Source: Bacteroides intestinalis DSM 17393 (GTDB lineage Bacteria > Bacteroidota > Bacteroidia > Bacteroidales > Bacteroidaceae). Taken from it: 64,000 nt of DNA. The notes beneath the pieces are model-generated. The model did not search any database. It had not been told where the DNA came from and worked only from the letters and a program-made list of their open reading frames with translations. The DNA lies in contig NZ_ABJL02000007.1 of assembly GCF_000172175.1 (NCBI RefSeq), forward strand, positions 682,001 to 746,000, read 5' to 3'. Below are positions 15,863-24,274 of the stretch, in pieces (the first letter of the stretch is position 1; every line of letters starts with the position of its first letter). Made by a program: the position numbers and the translations under genes.

Positions 15863-17319
15863 TGCAACCCGAAGAACCCAATAAATATGTAAAGGAACTA
15901 ACGCAGGAGAAGTACAAATACGGCTTCACCACCGATGTGCATACGGAAGTCATTGAGCGTGGGCTGAATGAAGACGTTGTAAGGCTGATCTCTGCGAAAA
16001 AGAACGAGCCGGAATGGCTGTTGGAGTTCCGTCTGAAAGCATATCGTCACTGGTTGACGATGGAGATGCCTACATGGGCACATCTCCGTATTCCTGAGAT
16101 AGATTATCAGGCTATTTCCTACTATGCCGATCCGTTGGCGAAGAAGAAAGATGCTCCGAAGAGTATGGACGAGGTAGACCCTGAGTTGATAAAAACCTTC
16201 AATAAGCTGGGGATTCCCTTGGAAGAACAGATGGCATTGAGTGGCATGGCTGTAGATGCTGTGATGGACTCTGTATCTGTGAAGACTACGTTCAAGGAAA
16301 CGTTGATGGAGAAAGGAATCATTTTCTGTTCCATCAGTGAAGCTGTACGTGAGCATCCGGATTTGGTGCAGAAGTATCTTGGTTCCGTTGTGGGATACCG
16401 TGATAACTTCTTTGCTGCATTGAATTCGGCGGTATTCTCCGACGGTTCGTTTGTATATATCCCGAAAGGGGTACGCTGTCCGATGGAGTTGTCCACGTAT
16501 TTCCGTATCAATGCGCGTAATACAGGCCAGTTTGAGCGGACGCTGATTGTGGCGGATGATGATTCGTATGTTTCCTATCTGGAAGGTTGTACGGCTCCGA
16601 TGCGCGATGAGAACCAACTGCATGCTGCTATCGTGGAAATTGTGGTGCATGAGCGTGCGGAAGTGAAGTACAGTACCGTACAGAACTGGTATCCGGGTGA
16701 TGCCGAAGGCAAAGGTGGTGTCTATAACTTCGTTACGAAACGTGGTAACTGCAAAGGTGCGAACAGTAAACTCTCTTGGACACAGGTGGAGACAGGTTCG
16801 GCTATTACGTGGAAATACCCTTCCTGTATTTTGACGGGAGATAACTCTTCGGCTGAATTCTATAGTGTGGCGGTGACGAATAACTACCAGCAGGCGGATA
16901 CGGGTACGAAGATGATTCATCTGGGTAAGAATACCAGCAGTACGATTGTCAGCAAAGGTATTTCTGCCGGACATAGTGAGAACTCTTACCGTGGCTTGGT
17001 GCGTGTAGCTCAAAAGGCGGATAATGCGCGTAACTATAGCCAGTGCGACTCTCTGTTGCTGGGTGATAAGTGCGGTGCGCATACCTTCCCGTATATGGAT
17101 ATCCATAATGAGACGGCAGTTGTGGAGCATGAAGCGACTACCAGCAAGATCAATGAAGACCAGATATTCTATTGTAACCAACGTGGTATTTCTACGGAGG
17201 ATGCTGTAGGGCTGATCGTGAACGGTTATGCTAAGGAAGTGCTTAATAAGCTGCCTATGGAGTTTGCGGTAGAGGCTCAGAAATTGTTGGCTATTTCGTT
17301 GGAAGGCAGCGTAGGATAA
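15862..17319 (+). CDS. sufB: Fe-S cluster assembly scaffold SufB
   Basis: Scaffold subunit of the SufBCD complex, 485 residues, the normal length. The protein shows the SufB hallmarks: the N-terminal helical region, the parallel beta-helix core, and the C-terminal NETAVVEHEATTSKI segment with its Cys-containing loop (IFYCNQRGI). It overlaps cvpA by one base and is followed by sufC (24-base gap), sufD and sufS, a full SUF system for iron-sulfur cluster assembly in the cytosol. No sufA, sufE, sufU or IscR-like regulator gene is in the block. Confidence 0.97.
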   Translation: MQPEEPNKYVKELTQEKYKYGFTTDVHTEVIERGLNEDVVRLISAKKNEPEWLLEFRLKAYRHWLTMEMPTWAHLRIPEIDYQAISYYADPLAKKKDAPKSMDEVDPELIKTFNKLGIPLEEQMALSGMAVDAVMDSVSVKTTFKETLMEKGIIFCSISEAVREHPDLVQKYLGSVVGYRDNFFAALNSAVFSDGSFVYIPKGVRCPMELSTYFRINARNTGQFERTLIVADDDSYVSYLEGCTAPMRDENQLHAAIVEIVVHERAEVKYSTVQNWYPGDAEGKGGVYNFVTKRGNCKGANSKLSWTQVETGSAITWKYPSCILTGDNSSAEFYSVAVTNNYQQADTGTKMIHLGKNTSSTIVSKGISAGHSENSYRGLVRVAQKADNARNYSQCDSLLLGDKCGAHTFPYMDIHNETAVVEHEATTSKINEDQIFYCNQRGISTEDAVGLIVNGYAKEVLNKLPMEFAVEAQKLLAISLEGSVG

Positions 17320-17343
17320 GTTTAAAATAAAAAAATAAATATC

Positions 17344-18096
17344 ATGTTAGAAATAAAAGACCTGCATGCCAGTGTAAATGGCAAAGAGATATTGAAAGGC
17401 ATCAACCTGTCGGTAAAAGCAGGTGAAGTGCATGCTATTATGGGACCGAACGGTTCTGGAAAGAGTACTCTTTCGGCTGTATTGGTAGGTAATCCTGCCT
17501 TTGAAGTAACAAAGGGAAGCGTGACTTTCTGTGGTAAGAACCTTTTGGATTTTTCACCGGAAGACCGTAGCCATGAGGGCATCTTCCTCAGCTTTCAATA
17601 TCCGGTAGAAATTCCGGGTGTGAGTATGGTCAACTTTATGCGTGCAGCGGTGAATGAGCAACGTAAATACAATCATCTGCCTGCTCTCAGTGCAAGTGAG
17701 TTCCTGAAGTTGATGCGTGAAAAGCGTGCCATTGTGGAACTGGACAATAAACTGGCTAACCGTTCAGTGAACGAAGGTTTCTCAGGTGGTGAGAAGAAGC
17801 GGAATGAAATCTTCCAGATGGCGATGCTGGAACCGAAATTGAGCATCCTGGATGAAACGGATTCCGGACTGGATATCGATGCTTTGCGTATCGTAGCCGA
17901 AGGTGTGAATAAGCTGAAAACACCGGAGAACGGTACCATTGTCATCACTCACTACCAACGCTTACTGGATTATATCAAACCTGACGTCGTACATGTGCTT
18001 TATAAAGGTCGTATCGTGAAGACTGCGGGACCGGAATTGGCTCTGGAACTGGAAGAGAAGGGGTATGATTGGATTAAGAAGGAGTTGGGAGAATAA
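17344..18096 (+). CDS. sufC: SufC ATPase of the SUF system
   Basis: ABC-type ATPase of 250 residues that drives SufBD conformational change during cluster assembly. Walker A GPNGSGKST is at about 36-44, the signature FSGGEKKRNEI at about 146-156 and Walker B LSILDETDSGLD at about 167-178; KKRNE and DETDSGLD are SufC-specific variants. The start ATG has an A-rich leader. It lies 24 bases after sufB and three bases before sufD. Confidence 0.97.
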   Translation: MLEIKDLHASVNGKEILKGINLSVKAGEVHAIMGPNGSGKSTLSAVLVGNPAFEVTKGSVTFCGKNLLDFSPEDRSHEGIFLSFQYPVEIPGVSMVNFMRAAVNEQRKYNHLPALSASEFLKLMREKRAIVELDNKLANRSVNEGFSGGEKKRNEIFQMAMLEPKLSILDETDSGLDIDALRIVAEGVNKLKTPENGTIVITHYQRLLDYIKPDVVHVLYKGRIVKTAGPELALELEEKGYDWIKKELGE

Positions 18097-18099
18097 ATT

Positions 18100-19443
18100 A
18101 TGAATGCAGAACAACAATACATAGATCTTTTCTCCCAGACGGAAGCGATGATATGCCAGCACAGCACCGAGGTGATGAATACCCCTCGTGCCACTGCGTT
18201 TGCCGACTTTGAGCGGTTTGGCTTTCCTACCCGTAAACAGGAGAAATATAAATATACCGATGTCAGCAAGTTCTTTGAACCGGACTATGGGTTGAACCTG
18301 AACCGTCTGGATATTCCGGTAAATCCCTATGAAGTATTCAAATGCGATGTACCCAATATGAGTACCTCCCTGTACTTTGTAGTGAATGATGCTTTTTATA
18401 ATAAAGCATTACCTGCTTCACATCTACCTGAAGGAGTTATCTTCGGTAGTTTGAAGGAGATGGCAGAGAAGTATCCGGAACTGCTAAAGAAATACTATGG
18501 CAAGCTGGCAGATACTTCAAAAGACGGAGTGACAGCATTCAACACTGCTTTTACACAAGACGGTGTGTTGTTATATGTACCTAAGAATGTTGCTTTGGAA
18601 CGTCCTATCCAGTTGGTAAACATCCTGCGGGGGGATGTGAACTTCTTGGTGAACCGCCGGGTATTGATTGTACTGGAAGATGGCGCACAGGCACGTATGT
18701 TGGTGTGTGATCATGCCATGGATGCCGTGAACTTCCTGGCAACCCAGGTGATAGAAGTATTCGTAGGTGAGAATGCTGTCTTTGATCTTTACGAACTGGA
18801 AGAAACGCACACAAGTACCGTACGTATCAGCAATATGTATGTGAAACAGGAAGCCAACAGCAATGTATTGCTGAATGGCATGACCTTGCATAACGGTACT
18901 TCTCGCAATACCACTGAAGTATTGTTGGCAGGTGAAGGCGCTGAAATCAACCTTTGTGGTATGGCCATTGCAGATAAGAATCAGCATGTAGATAATAATA
19001 CAATCATCGACCATGCTGTGCCTAACTGTACGAGTAATGAACTCTTTAAGTATGTGCTCGATGATCAGTCTGTCGGTGCATTTGCTGGTCTGGTGTTAGT
19101 GCGTCCGGATGCGCAACATACCAGTTCGCAGCAAACGAGCCGGAACCTTTGCGCCACACGCGAGGCACGTATGTATACGCAGCCACAACTGGAAATTTAT
19201 GCCGATGATGTAAAGTGTAGCCATGGCGCTACTGTTGGTCAGTTGGATGAAAATGCACTCTTCTATATGCGCCAGCGCGGTATTCCGGCACGTGAAGCCC
19301 GCTTGTTGCTGATGTTTGCCTTCGTGAACGAAGTAATTGATACCATTCGTCTGGATGCTTTGAAGGATCGCTTACATCTCTTGGTTGAGAAACGTTTCCG
19401 TGGCGAACTGAATAAGTGCCAAGGCTGTGCGATATGTAAGTGA
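18100..19443 (+). CDS. sufD: Fe-S cluster assembly protein SufD
   Basis: SufB paralogue and complex partner, 447 residues, within the usual range. The beta-helix core and the C-terminal segment KCSHGATVGQLDENALFYMR are diagnostic. The protein ends in a Cys-rich tail (KCQGCAICK) that could bind metal; I do not know whether it is functional. It starts three bases after sufC, implying coupled translation. Confidence 0.96.
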   Translation: MNAEQQYIDLFSQTEAMICQHSTEVMNTPRATAFADFERFGFPTRKQEKYKYTDVSKFFEPDYGLNLNRLDIPVNPYEVFKCDVPNMSTSLYFVVNDAFYNKALPASHLPEGVIFGSLKEMAEKYPELLKKYYGKLADTSKDGVTAFNTAFTQDGVLLYVPKNVALERPIQLVNILRGDVNFLVNRRVLIVLEDGAQARMLVCDHAMDAVNFLATQVIEVFVGENAVFDLYELEETHTSTVRISNMYVKQEANSNVLLNGMTLHNGTSRNTTEVLLAGEGAEINLCGMAIADKNQHVDNNTIIDHAVPNCTSNELFKYVLDDQSVGAFAGLVLVRPDAQHTSSQQTSRNLCATREARMYTQPQLEIYADDVKCSHGATVGQLDENALFYMRQRGIPAREARLLLMFAFVNEVIDTIRLDALKDRLHLLVEKRFRGELNKCQGCAICK

Positions 19444-19466
19444 GAATATATTAATACCTAAACAAC

Positions 19467-20681
19467 ATGTATGATATTCAAAAGATAAGAGCCGATTTTC
19501 CCATACTTTCCCGTGAAGTGTACGGCAAACCATTAGTCTATTTGGATAATGGGGCGACGACACAGAAACCGCGTTGTGTGGTGGATGCAATAACGGATGA
19601 ATATTATTCTGTCAATGCCAATGTGCATCGTGGTGTACATTTCCTGTCGCAACAGGCAACGGAATTGCACGAGGCAAGTCGCGAAACAGTGCGGAAGTTC
19701 ATCAATGCCGGCTCTATAAATGAAATCGTATTTACAAGGGGAACCACGGAAAGCATCAATTTGTTGGCAGCCAGTTTCGGTGAAGAATTCCTGAGTCCGG
19801 GTGATGAAGTGATTGTTTCAGTAATGGAACATCATAGTAACATTGTGCCTTGGCAACTGCTGGCTGAACGGAAGCGTATCAACCTGAAGGTTATTCCAAT
19901 GAACGACCGCGGTGAACTTCTGATGGATGAATACGAGAAACTTTTTACCGATAGAACAAAAATTGTCAGTGTGGTACATGTCTCTAATGTATTGGGTACG
20001 GTCAATCCTATCAAGGAAATGATTAAGGTTGCCCATAACCATAATGTACCTTTTCTGGTAGATGCGGCACAATCCATTCCTCACATGGCAGTGGACGTGA
20101 AAGAGCTGGATGCTGATTTCCTTGTATTCTCCGGTCATAAAGTGTATGGTCCTACCGGTGTAGGCGTGCTTTATGGTAAGGAAGAATGGCTGGATAAATT
20201 ACCCCCTTATCAGGGCGGCGGTGAGATGATAAAGCATGTATCTTTTGAACGTACTACCTTCAATGAATTGCCATTTAAATTCGAAGCCGGTACTCCTGAT
20301 TATATCGGTACTACGGGACTGGCGAAAGCGCTCGATTATGTTTCTGCCATTGGCATGGATCAGATTGCCGCTTATGAGCATGAATTGACGGAATATGCCA
20401 CACAGCGATTGAAAACAATCCCTGGTATGCGCATCTTTGGTGAGGCAGCTGCGAAAGGGAGTGTCATCTCTTTCCTTGTGGGTGATATTCATCACTTCGA
20501 TATGGGCACATTGCTCGATCGTCTCGGTATTGCCGTACGTACAGGACACCATTGTGCCCAACCGTTGATGCAACGCCTCGACATAGAAGGAACAGTGCGT
20601 GCTTCCTTTGGAATCTATAATACAAAAAAAGAAATCGATGTCTTGGTGGCAGGTATTGAACGTGTCGGTAAGATGTTTTGA
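19467..20681 (+). CDS. sufS: Cysteine desulfurase SufS
   Basis: PLP-dependent group II cysteine desulfurase of 404 residues that supplies persulfide sulfur to the SUF scaffold. The PLP lysine is Lys225 in SGHKVYGPTG, and the catalytic cysteine is Cys363 in RTGHHCAQP, in the short lobe typical of SufS. It is the last gene of the operon; its TGA stop overlaps the first base of the inverted repeat at 20680-20753. The usual activator SufE or SufU is not adjacent. Confidence 0.97.
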   Translation: MYDIQKIRADFPILSREVYGKPLVYLDNGATTQKPRCVVDAITDEYYSVNANVHRGVHFLSQQATELHEASRETVRKFINAGSINEIVFTRGTTESINLLAASFGEEFLSPGDEVIVSVMEHHSNIVPWQLLAERKRINLKVIPMNDRGELLMDEYEKLFTDRTKIVSVVHVSNVLGTVNPIKEMIKVAHNHNVPFLVDAAQSIPHMAVDVKELDADFLVFSGHKVYGPTGVGVLYGKEEWLDKLPPYQGGGEMIKHVSFERTTFNELPFKFEAGTPDYIGTTGLAKALDYVSAIGMDQIAAYEHELTEYATQRLKTIPGMRIFGEAAAKGSVISFLVGDIHHFDMGTLLDRLGIAVRTGHHCAQPLMQRLDIEGTVRASFGIYNTKKEIDVLVAGIERVGKMF

Positions 20682-20753
20682 TTAGTGATTAGGGGGTAGT
20701 GATTAGTGATAACCATCCGCATAGCGCCAATCACTACCCCCTAATCACTAATC
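20680..20753. terminator. Perfect 25-bp inverted repeat, two-way terminator
   Basis: Arms 20680-20704 and 20729-20753 are exact reverse complements (25 bp) around a 24-base loop, and are made of the words GATTAGT and GGGGGTAGT. The repeat contains the last bases of the sufS stop on one side and the stop codon of the minus-strand CNNM gene on the other, so each arm overlaps the end of a gene. Confidence 0.75.
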
Positions 20754-21791
20754 ATTAATTTTCGCCTCTGCCAGCTTCTTCTGCCACTTATCCCGTGCCA
20801 GCTTCTGCATATCCGTTACGGAGTCTTTTTCATCCACAATCTCAAAACCTAAGGCTGTTTCGATAATATCCTCCATTGTGACAATTCCCCAGAAGCAGCC
20901 ATATTCATCAATCAAGATTGAAATATGCTCTTTCTTTTCAAGCATCTGTTCCCAAACCGTGGAAACAGGACTATTCTTCGGGAAGGAAAGGATAGGGCGG
21001 GCCACATCCTTCAGACACATATCGAATCTGTCTTCTGCTAACTTTTCGAGTACAGTCTGCCGCAACACATATCCTGTGATATAATCTTCGCTATCATTAT
21101 AAATTGGAATACGAGAGTAAAACTTATACTTTCCATCCTGATAGAACTCTTTCAGAGACATACTTTCGGGAGCTGTTGCCACTACAGTACGGGGAGTCAT
21201 AATGGATTGTGATTTTACTTTATCCAGTTTAATGAGGTTTTGTATCATCTTGTTTTCTTTCATCTGGAAAACACCTTCTTCTACCCCGATGGAAATCATA
21301 GCCGAAACCTCTTCGCGGCTTACGGATAATTCTTGTTTGCCGGAAGAAAACAGACGGGTAATCAGCTCGGACAACCACACCAGGGGATAACAGATAATAA
21401 TAAGGAAATTAATGATACGGGCTGATGGAAGTGCCAGTGTGCGCCAGTAGCAGGCGCCTATCGTTTTAGGAATGATCTCTGAGAGAACGAGAATTAAGAT
21501 AGTCAGTATGGCGGAGATTACACCGAAGTAAGCTTCTCCGAATATCTTTACCGCTTCGGCACCGACACCGGCCGCACCGACGGTGTGGGCAATGGTATTC
21601 AGAGATAATATGGCGGCAATAGGCCGGTCGATGTCTTGTTTGAACTTCTTTAATAAAATAGCGCTTTTCCCGTGTGTTTTCTCTTTGGTGGAGATGTACG
21701 ACATTGGGGTAGATAATAAAACAGCTTCCAGGATGGAGCATAAAAATGATAATGATAATGCAATGGTTAAATATAATATAACAAGTCCCAT
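20748..21791 (-). CDS. CNNM-domain/CBS-pair membrane protein (CorC/hemolysin-like)
   Basis: Integral membrane protein of 347 residues. The N-terminal DUF21/CNNM transmembrane domain (about 1-180, four hydrophobic segments) is followed by two CBS domains (about 195-255 and 260-325) that bind adenine nucleotides. The C-terminal transporter-associated domain of longer CorC proteins is missing, so this is a short form. The family is linked to magnesium or other divalent-cation export. It converges on sufS and its stop codon lies in the shared inverted repeat. Confidence 0.88.
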   Translation of the reverse strand: MGLVILYLTIALSLSFLCSILEAVLLSTPMSYISTKEKTHGKSAILLKKFKQDIDRPIAAILSLNTIAHTVGAAGVGAEAVKIFGEAYFGVISAILTILILVLSEIIPKTIGACYWRTLALPSARIINFLIIICYPLVWLSELITRLFSSGKQELSVSREEVSAMISIGVEEGVFQMKENKMIQNLIKLDKVKSQSIMTPRTVVATAPESMSLKEFYQDGKYKFYSRIPIYNDSEDYITGYVLRQTVLEKLAEDRFDMCLKDVARPILSFPKNSPVSTVWEQMLEKKEHISILIDEYGCFWGIVTMEDIIETALGFEIVDEKDSVTDMQKLARDKWQKKLAEAKIND

Positions 21792-21878
21792 ATATAAGTT
21801 TATTAATTAGACATAGCGGAACGAATGTATGATTCGTCCCGGATAGAATATAAAAATACGGTAATAGAAGGACTTGTG

Positions 21879-22220
21879 CTAAAGCCGGTATATACAAAGT
21901 AGGGAGCGTTCGGGTGAATATACGCTCCTGAGGTTGCACGGTTGGCTACCGTCACTGTATTGATATAAATTAGCGTTCTCAGTAGAGAAAGTATAAGTAG
22001 TCGTAGTCTCTGCACAGAGCTTGCGCGCACGGTTTAAAGAAAGTGTACGTGAGATAACAGCTTCATCGTTAAACTCTCCCGACGAATGATGCTCATTTTG
22101 TTCGATGCAAAGAAAGGGAGGTTCGTTCTCGGAAAAGGAATTATAATCTTCTGGTTGCAGAGCAAAAAGCACTACGACCAGATACATCATTATTTTAAAT
22201 ATAAAATGCTTTGTTTCCAT
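21879..22220 (-). CDS. Small exported protein, unknown
   Basis: Putative 113-residue protein. A hydrophobic N-terminus (about 6-21, MMYLVVVLFAL) looks like a signal peptide or anchor; the rest is polar, with four or five Cys residues (near 37, 69, 94 and 108) and many Ser, Thr and Asn. GAAGAA precedes the ATG. I recognise no family. It is 87 bases upstream of the CNNM gene on the same strand and may be co-transcribed. Codon use looks ordinary, but the gene could be a chance ORF. Confidence 0.55.
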   Translation of the reverse strand: METKHFIFKIMMYLVVVLFALQPEDYNSFSENEPPFLCIEQNEHHSSGEFNDEAVISRTLSLNRARKLCAETTTTYTFSTENANLYQYSDGSQPCNLRSVYSPERSLLCIYRL

Positions 22221-22387
22221 TTCTTCGGCACAAAGATAGATAAATGCTGACTTTGCTCATATATAGGTGCTCTCTTTTTTGTTTTTTTATTATAATGAAG
22301 AGGTATAAAAGCTCTCGCTACTGCAACTTTTCGCTTTATTCGTGCGTCTAATAGGGTACAAATAACTTAAATAAATAGAGAAAGATT

Positions 22388-22708
22388 ATGTTAGTAACAA
22401 CAACCCCAACTATCGAGGGTGGACGTATCACCCGCTATTACGGTATCGTTTCAGGCGAGACGATTATCGGTGCCAATGTATTCCGTGACTTTTTTGCCAG
22501 CATCCGCGATGTAGTGGGCGGACGTAGCGGCTCTTATGAGGAAGTGCTGCGCGAAGCGAAAGATATCGCCCTGCGTGAAATGCAGGAACACGCCAGAGCT
22601 CTCGGAGCAAATGCCGTGATAGGCGTGGATTTGGATTATGAAACTGTAGGTGGAAGCGGTAGTATGCTGATGGTAACCGCTTGCGGTACGGCTGTGACAG
22701 TAGAATAA
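22388..22708 (+). CDS. UPF0145 (YbjQ, DUF74) heavy-metal-binding-domain protein
   Basis: Cytosolic protein of 106 residues, full length for the YbjQ/UPF0145 family. Diagnostic segments are TTPTIEG near the N-terminus, GETIIGANVFRDFFASIRDVVGG, the helix EVLREAKDIALREM, and GANAVIGVDLDYE. The fold forms a ring-like oligomer in known members; the name heavy-metal binding is historical and the function is unproven. It stands alone, with its own hairpin terminator at 22760-22803. Confidence 0.92.
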   Translation: MLVTTTPTIEGGRITRYYGIVSGETIIGANVFRDFFASIRDVVGGRSGSYEEVLREAKDIALREMQEHARALGANAVIGVDLDYETVGGSGSMLMVTACGTAVTVE

Positions 22709-22759
22709 TAAATACAGGAGGTTGAATTCTAAGTCCTCTCCAAACAATATCTATAAAAT

Positions 22760-22803
22760 CTTACCCAAGTTTACGAACATTAACGTATCCTTGGGTAAGT
22801 TTG
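22760..22803 (+). terminator. Hairpin terminator after the UPF0145 gene
   Basis: Perfect 10-bp arms CTTACCCAAG (22760-22769) and CTTGGGTAAG (22790-22799), with an additional inner TACG/CGTA pair, followed by TTTGTAT. It may also mark the outer limit of the IS110 element downstream. Confidence 0.6.
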
Positions 22804-22882
22804 TATATAGACATAACTACTCTTCGGAAGTGTATAGCTACTTCCTAAACCTAAGATATTTTCGAAGTTAAGGACCTTTTTA

Positions 22883-23878
22883 TTATACGGCTAATGTTAC
22901 AAATGGAGTCTGCCTTCGTATCACAGCAAAAGACCTTGCTATGATTTTGGCTCTTACAGCATTGATTACAGCTGCTTTATGTTTCCCCTCTGCTATTTTC
23001 CTTTTATAGTATGCTTTCATCTGCGGATCCCAAGAGATGGCAGTAATAGCTGCCCGGGTAAGGTATACTTTTACTTCTTTGTTAGCCAATGAAGAAGTCT
23101 GCGTTTTTCCCCGTATGGAAATACCTGAAGTATGTTCAAATGGGGCGACCCCACAATAGCAGGCAAATTTCCTCGGGTTGTCAAATCTTTGAAAATTGTC
23201 AGTAACACACAGTAATACAATGGCATTGATAATTCCTATTCCTTTTATACTTCTTAATAGCAAGTAGTTTGTGTAAAGCGATGTACTGGCGGCTATTAGT
23301 TGCTCCATATCCTCTTCCACCTCCAGGATTCTTTCTTTTATCGACTTGAGCTGCTCTTCCAAAAAAGAAATAGATTCTGTCACATCAGCCAACTTAGCCA
23401 TCCGGGAGAATGTTTCCAATAACTTTATGCTTGATACTTTTTGCTTGACTAAATTGTCACGTATAATAATCCATCCCCGCAGTCTCACCAAGTCTTTGTC
23501 AGGCAATTTGTATAACTCCAGTTTTCGATAGTGTAATACCGCATAGTTCGCTATTCTTTTGGCGTCAATGCGGTCATTTTTGCCTCGTTGCAAGCCTATG
23601 GACTTCTTGATGGTCAACGGGCAAACCAAAGCCAGGGAAAATCCCATGGAGACACTGGAAACAGATAACTCTGTGACATAACTTCCCATGTTTTCAGCAC
23701 AGAACAAGAGTTTGGATAAAGAGAGATGATAACCAGCTATCCAATCCAATAAAGATTGGATCCCAGTTGGAGCGTTATCAAAAGACTTGTGAGACAACTC
23801 TTTTTCGTCTGCGGACATTAATGATGCATCGAAAGTTTTTTTTCCTACATCAAGACCTACAAAATGAGAATAATTCAT
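22883..23878 (-). CDS. IS110-family transposase (RNA-guided recombinase)
   Basis: Recombinase of 331 residues, full length. The N-terminal RuvC-like DEDD site is complete: Asp10 (GLDVGK), Glu62 (CAENMG), Asp102 and Asp105 (GKNDRIDAKRIA). A coiled-coil linker follows (about 165-200), then the C-terminal Transposase_20 domain with SIKGIGIINAI (210-220) and a candidate catalytic Ser251 in HTSGIS. In IS621 the enzyme uses a DEDD plus serine composite site with a bridge RNA that pairs with both target and donor DNA. All key residues are present, so the element may be active. The gene is read toward the UPF0145 gene. Confidence 0.93.
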   Translation of the reverse strand: MNYSHFVGLDVGKKTFDASLMSADEKELSHKSFDNAPTGIQSLLDWIAGYHLSLSKLLFCAENMGSYVTELSVSSVSMGFSLALVCPLTIKKSIGLQRGKNDRIDAKRIANYAVLHYRKLELYKLPDKDLVRLRGWIIIRDNLVKQKVSSIKLLETFSRMAKLADVTESISFLEEQLKSIKERILEVEEDMEQLIAASTSLYTNYLLLRSIKGIGIINAIVLLCVTDNFQRFDNPRKFACYCGVAPFEHTSGISIRGKTQTSSLANKEVKVYLTRAAITAISWDPQMKAYYKRKIAEGKHKAAVINAVRAKIIARSFAVIRRQTPFVTLAV

Positions 23879-23904
23879 AACTTTGTATTTACAGTATTAA
23901 ACAT

Positions 23905-24043
23905 GAAGGAGAAACAGCTAATACATTTATTAGGTCGTGAGCCTACAATTCTAACTGGCTAGGTTCTCCTATTAAGAGAGTTGCAGTCTGATTCAGCCTA
24001 TAGTCATTTAAGACTAGTGTCAAAGTTAGTTCACTGCAACTCT
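23905..24043 (-). ncRNA. Putative bridge RNA of the IS110 element
   Basis: On the minus strand, directly downstream of a TATATTTG box, the non-coding end folds into two main stems. Stem 1 has perfect 11-bp arms AGAGTTGCAGT / ACTGCAACTCT (24043-24033 and 23987-23977), with an inner TAGTC/GACTA hairpin. Stem 2 pairs AGGAGAA (23970-23964) with TTCTCCT (23913-23907), extended by AGC/GCT, and carries a nested TAGG/CCTA loop. Two large stems with internal loops, 5' of the transposase on the same strand, is the layout described for IS110 bridge RNAs, which bring target- and donor-binding loops. Assignment of the two loops to target and donor is not attempted. Confidence 0.65.
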
Positions 24044-24049
24044 ACTTTT

Positions 24050-24057
24050 CAAATATA
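24050..24057 (-). promoter_or_regulatory. -7 box for the putative bridge RNA and transposase
   Basis: CAAATATA on the + strand is TATATTTG on the minus strand, a full match to the Bacteroides TAnnTTTG element. It ends seven bases before the first base of stem 1. No TTTG lies at the proper distance upstream, so the -33 part is missing or diverged. Confidence 0.5.
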
Positions 24058-24119
24058 CACTTATATTTTGTTGTGATATTTAATACTGCAAATGTAAATG
24101 TGTCAAAAGTAAGAATCAC

Positions 24120-24217
24120 TATCATTTCGCTCTGTCATCCTGAACGTAGTGAAGGATCTGCTCCCCTGAATGCACAGAGAAGAGATCCTTCGACAAGCTC
24201 AGGATGACAAAATGATA
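24120..24217. repeat. REP-like long inverted repeat
   Basis: Arms 24133-24159 and 24183-24209 match at 22 of 27 positions and carry the common intergenic words TGTCATCCTGA and GAAGGATCT. An additional outer pair of perfect 8-base arms, TATCATTT (24120-24127) and AAATGATA (24210-24217), brackets them. It lies between the IS110 element and the end of the decarboxylase gene, where it may also act as that gene's terminator. Sequences of this wording are dispersed in many bacterial genomes. Confidence 0.75.
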
Positions 24218-24274
24218 CGCTTGTCAGAGTTTCGACACAACCTCAAATCAGTGTACCTTTACTTTATAATTATC

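Larger units (their letters stand above)
22860..24060 (-). mobile_element. IS110-family insertion sequence (ends approximate)
   Basis: The element comprises the transposase gene 22883-23878 and a non-coding end of about 180 bases upstream of it, containing strong stem-loops and a promoter-like box. IS110 elements have no terminal inverted repeats and make no reliable target duplication, so the exact ends cannot be read here; the limits given enclose only the transposase and the structured end. A long non-coding segment 5' of the transposase is the arrangement of the IS110 (IS621) branch, as opposed to IS1111. Confidence 0.75.
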
